The notes under the pieces are model-generated. The model did no database searches and had not been told where the DNA came from. It saw nothing but the letters and a program-made list of their open reading frames with translations. From Tropicimonas sp. IMCC34011 (GTDB lineage Bacteria > Pseudomonadota > Alphaproteobacteria > Rhodobacterales > Rhodobacteraceae), in contig NZ_QMEJ01000001.1 in the NCBI RefSeq assembly GCF_003390865.1, forward strand, positions 434,001 through 498,000: a stretch of DNA of 64,000 nt. The letters run 5' to 3'. This document shows, piece by piece, positions 62,769 through 64,000 of the stretch. The position numbers were made by a program, and so were the translations under genes. The stretch's first letter is position 1. The number at the start of each line of letters is the position of its first letter.

Positions 62769-63630
62769 CGCGGCCGACATTCACGACACGACCCGCTGTC
62801 TTCTCGGAGAGGGTCCGCTCTGGCACCCCGAACGGGAGCAACTCCTGTGGTGCGACATCCTTTCCCGCCGGGTCCTTGGGCGACAGGACGGCGCGCTGCG
62901 GGACTGGTCCTTCGACCGGTTCGTCTCCTGCCTCGGCTGGGTAGACCGAACCTCCGTGATCGTCGCGACGCAGACCGATCTGACCCTCCTCGATCTGGAC
63001 AGCAACGCGCGGGAGCGCGTCTGCCCGCTCGAAGCCGAGAACGTCGCGACCCGCTCCAATGACGGCCGCGCCGATCCCTGGGGGGGCTTCTGGGTCGGAA
63101 CGATGGGCATCGACAAGGCAGCCGGCGCCGGCGCGATATACCGCTATTACAAGGGCGAACTGACCTGCCTTCGCCCTGGCATCACCATCCCCAACGCGAT
63201 CTGCTTCAGCCCTGACGCCCGGTTCGCCTACTTCGCTGATACCCCGACCTCCTGCATCTTTCGCTGGGAGCTGGACGACGAGGGCTGGCCACGCGGGGAG
63301 CCCGAGGTCTTCATCGACGAACGCGCCTCCGGCAGCTTCCCTGACGGGGCCGTCACCGACCGCGAGGGGCGGCTCTTCGTGTCCCATTGGGGCGCCTCCC
63401 GGATCGCCATCTTCACGGCGGAGGGAACGCCGGACGGGGCGGTCAGCGTGCCTGCCACCCAACCCTCCTGCCCCGCGTTCGGGAGCGAGGACCTCTCGAC
63501 GCTCTACTGCACCACTGCCGCGATCGGGCTGTCCGAAGAGACCCTGACCGAGCGGCCGGGCGAGGGACTGACCTTCGCGCTCCGCGGTGCGGGGACCGGA
63601 CGCCGGGAATACCGGGTGCGATTGGACTGA
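62764..63630 (+). CDS. SMP-30/gluconolactonase-family lactonase
   Basis: A 288-residue six-bladed beta-propeller metal-dependent lactonase. Family segments are CLLGEGPLWHPEREQLLWCDI (metal Glu), SNDGRADPWGGFWVGTMG, PNAICFSPDARFAYFADT (Asn) and FPDGAVTDREGRLFVSHWG (Asp). It should open D-galactono- or L-arabino-lactone made by the preceding dehydrogenase, giving the acid used by the dehydratase at 55230. Confidence 0.87.
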   Translation: MSAADIHDTTRCLLGEGPLWHPEREQLLWCDILSRRVLGRQDGALRDWSFDRFVSCLGWVDRTSVIVATQTDLTLLDLDSNARERVCPLEAENVATRSNDGRADPWGGFWVGTMGIDKAAGAGAIYRYYKGELTCLRPGITIPNAICFSPDARFAYFADTPTSCIFRWELDDEGWPRGEPEVFIDERASGSFPDGAVTDREGRLFVSHWGASRIAIFTAEGTPDGAVSVPATQPSCPAFGSEDLSTLYCTTAAIGLSEETLTERPGEGLTFALRGAGTGRREYRVRLD

Positions 63631-63750
63631 GGGTCGCGCCGGAACCGGGGGGACGCGCGGCCTTCCCCACCCCGATCTCCCTTCGGTATGGTTGACGCCC
63701 CTTCGCAGAATAGACATTGCTCCTCCAGCACTGAAGGAGGAGATTTTCCG

Positions 63751-64000
63751 ATGCTGCGACGTTCATTTCTTGCGACCGCGTCGGTCGCCGCCCTTGCCGG
63801 TCTGATCGGCTCCGCCGCCAGCGCGGCCCCCGAGGATTTCGCCGACATGGAGCCCGTCTCCCTGCGTCTGGCCCACGTGGTCAACGAGCAGGACGGCTTC
63901 CACGTCGCCGCCGAGCGCTTCGCCGAACTGGTCTCCGAGCGGACCGGCGGCAAGATCGAGGTCGAGATCTTCCCGAACGCCACGCTGGGCGACGAGCGCA
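63751..64000 (+). CDS. TRAP transporter periplasmic binding protein, DctP family (partial, N-terminal part)
   Basis: The first 83 codons are visible; the gene runs off the window. The N-terminus has a twin-arginine-like signal (LRRSFLATASVAALAGL, cut near AASA), followed by the DctP start VSLRLAHVVNEQDGFHVAAERFAELVSERTGGKIEVEIFPNATLGDE. AAGGAGGAG lies 9 bases before the ATG. The ligand is probably an organic or sugar acid. It is 120 bases after the lactonase and may begin another operon. Confidence 0.87.
   Translation, partial: MLRRSFLATASVAALAGLIGSAASAAPEDFADMEPVSLRLAHVVNEQDGFHVAAERFAELVSERTGGKIEVEIFPNATLGDER

Noticed and set aside
1-64000. Search for tRNA, rRNA, CRISPR, insertion sequences, integrases and phage genes
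   Set aside because: None recognised by eye. The deletion near 39120 has no transposase or terminal repeat beside it. A tool-based search could still find a small RNA gene.

Overview
The window is 64 kb of GC-rich chromosome. Codon use, short divergent promoters, many ATGA-type gene overlaps and the family content (reductive pyrimidine catabolism, RutR, several ABC sugar importers, ChvE/Ggu, TRAP) point to an alphaproteobacterium, most likely of the Rhodobacteraceae. This placement is an inference from gene families, not a phylogeny. I saw no insertion sequence, integrase, phage gene, tRNA, rRNA or CRISPR array.

Layout. (1) 1-9167: reductive pyrimidine degradation (end of a probable preT, preA, rutR, an M20 carbamoyl amidohydrolase, dihydropyrimidinase, a VOC protein) with an NMT1/SsuABC-type importer. 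A near-consensus RutR operator lies at 2195-2210. (2) 9394-16933: a polyol cluster with a xylitol/sorbitol-type dehydrogenase, an AraC regulator, an Rbs-type importer, a xylulose-reductase-like SDR and ribitol 2-dehydrogenase. (3) 16936-22246: a leftward ugpBAEC-type glycerol-3-phosphate importer ending in an endonuclease/exonuclease/phosphatase-fold hydrolase. (4) 22435-37752: an exopolysaccharide locus with three glycosyltransferases, a Wzx-like flippase, a Wza-like lipoprotein, GalU, a GT26/sugar-transferase fusion, Wzz-like and O-antigen-ligase-like proteins. Embedded in it are a hybrid histidine kinase, a small periplasmic partner and a LuxR-type response regulator. Copies of a CCTATCCG-NN-CGGATAGG palindrome lie in its promoter regions. 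(5) 37875-40257: a damaged GntR-controlled catabolic locus in which a dppC-like gene and an enolase-superfamily gene are both cut and joined tail to tail. (6) 40712-49123: a DoxX-like gene, then a cyanophycin locus (isoaspartyl peptidase, cyanophycinase, cyanophycin synthetase) followed by an ATP-grasp protein and a CocE/NonD-type hydrolase. (7) 49182-63630: LysR (GbpR/GguR-like), chvE-gguABC, L-arabinonate dehydratase, a YtfQRT-YjfF-type importer, a sugar 1-dehydrogenase and an SMP-30 lactonase, together suited to uptake and non-phosphorylative oxidation of L-arabinose and D-galactose. (8) The last 250 bases start a TRAP transporter binding-protein gene.

How the parts work together. Most blocks are self-contained modules made of an importer, catabolic enzymes and a local regulator. 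Stem-loops follow five of the six ABC binding-protein genes, four of them just before the next importer gene, which fits a higher expression of the binding protein. The most novel-looking parts are three. One is the exopolysaccharide regulatory circuit (kinase, cysteine-free SUOX-like periplasmic protein, LuxR regulator and shared palindromes). The second is the cyanophycin operon with its extra ATP-grasp and hydrolase genes. The third is the deletion scar near 39120, whose intact regulator and operators now control truncated genes.
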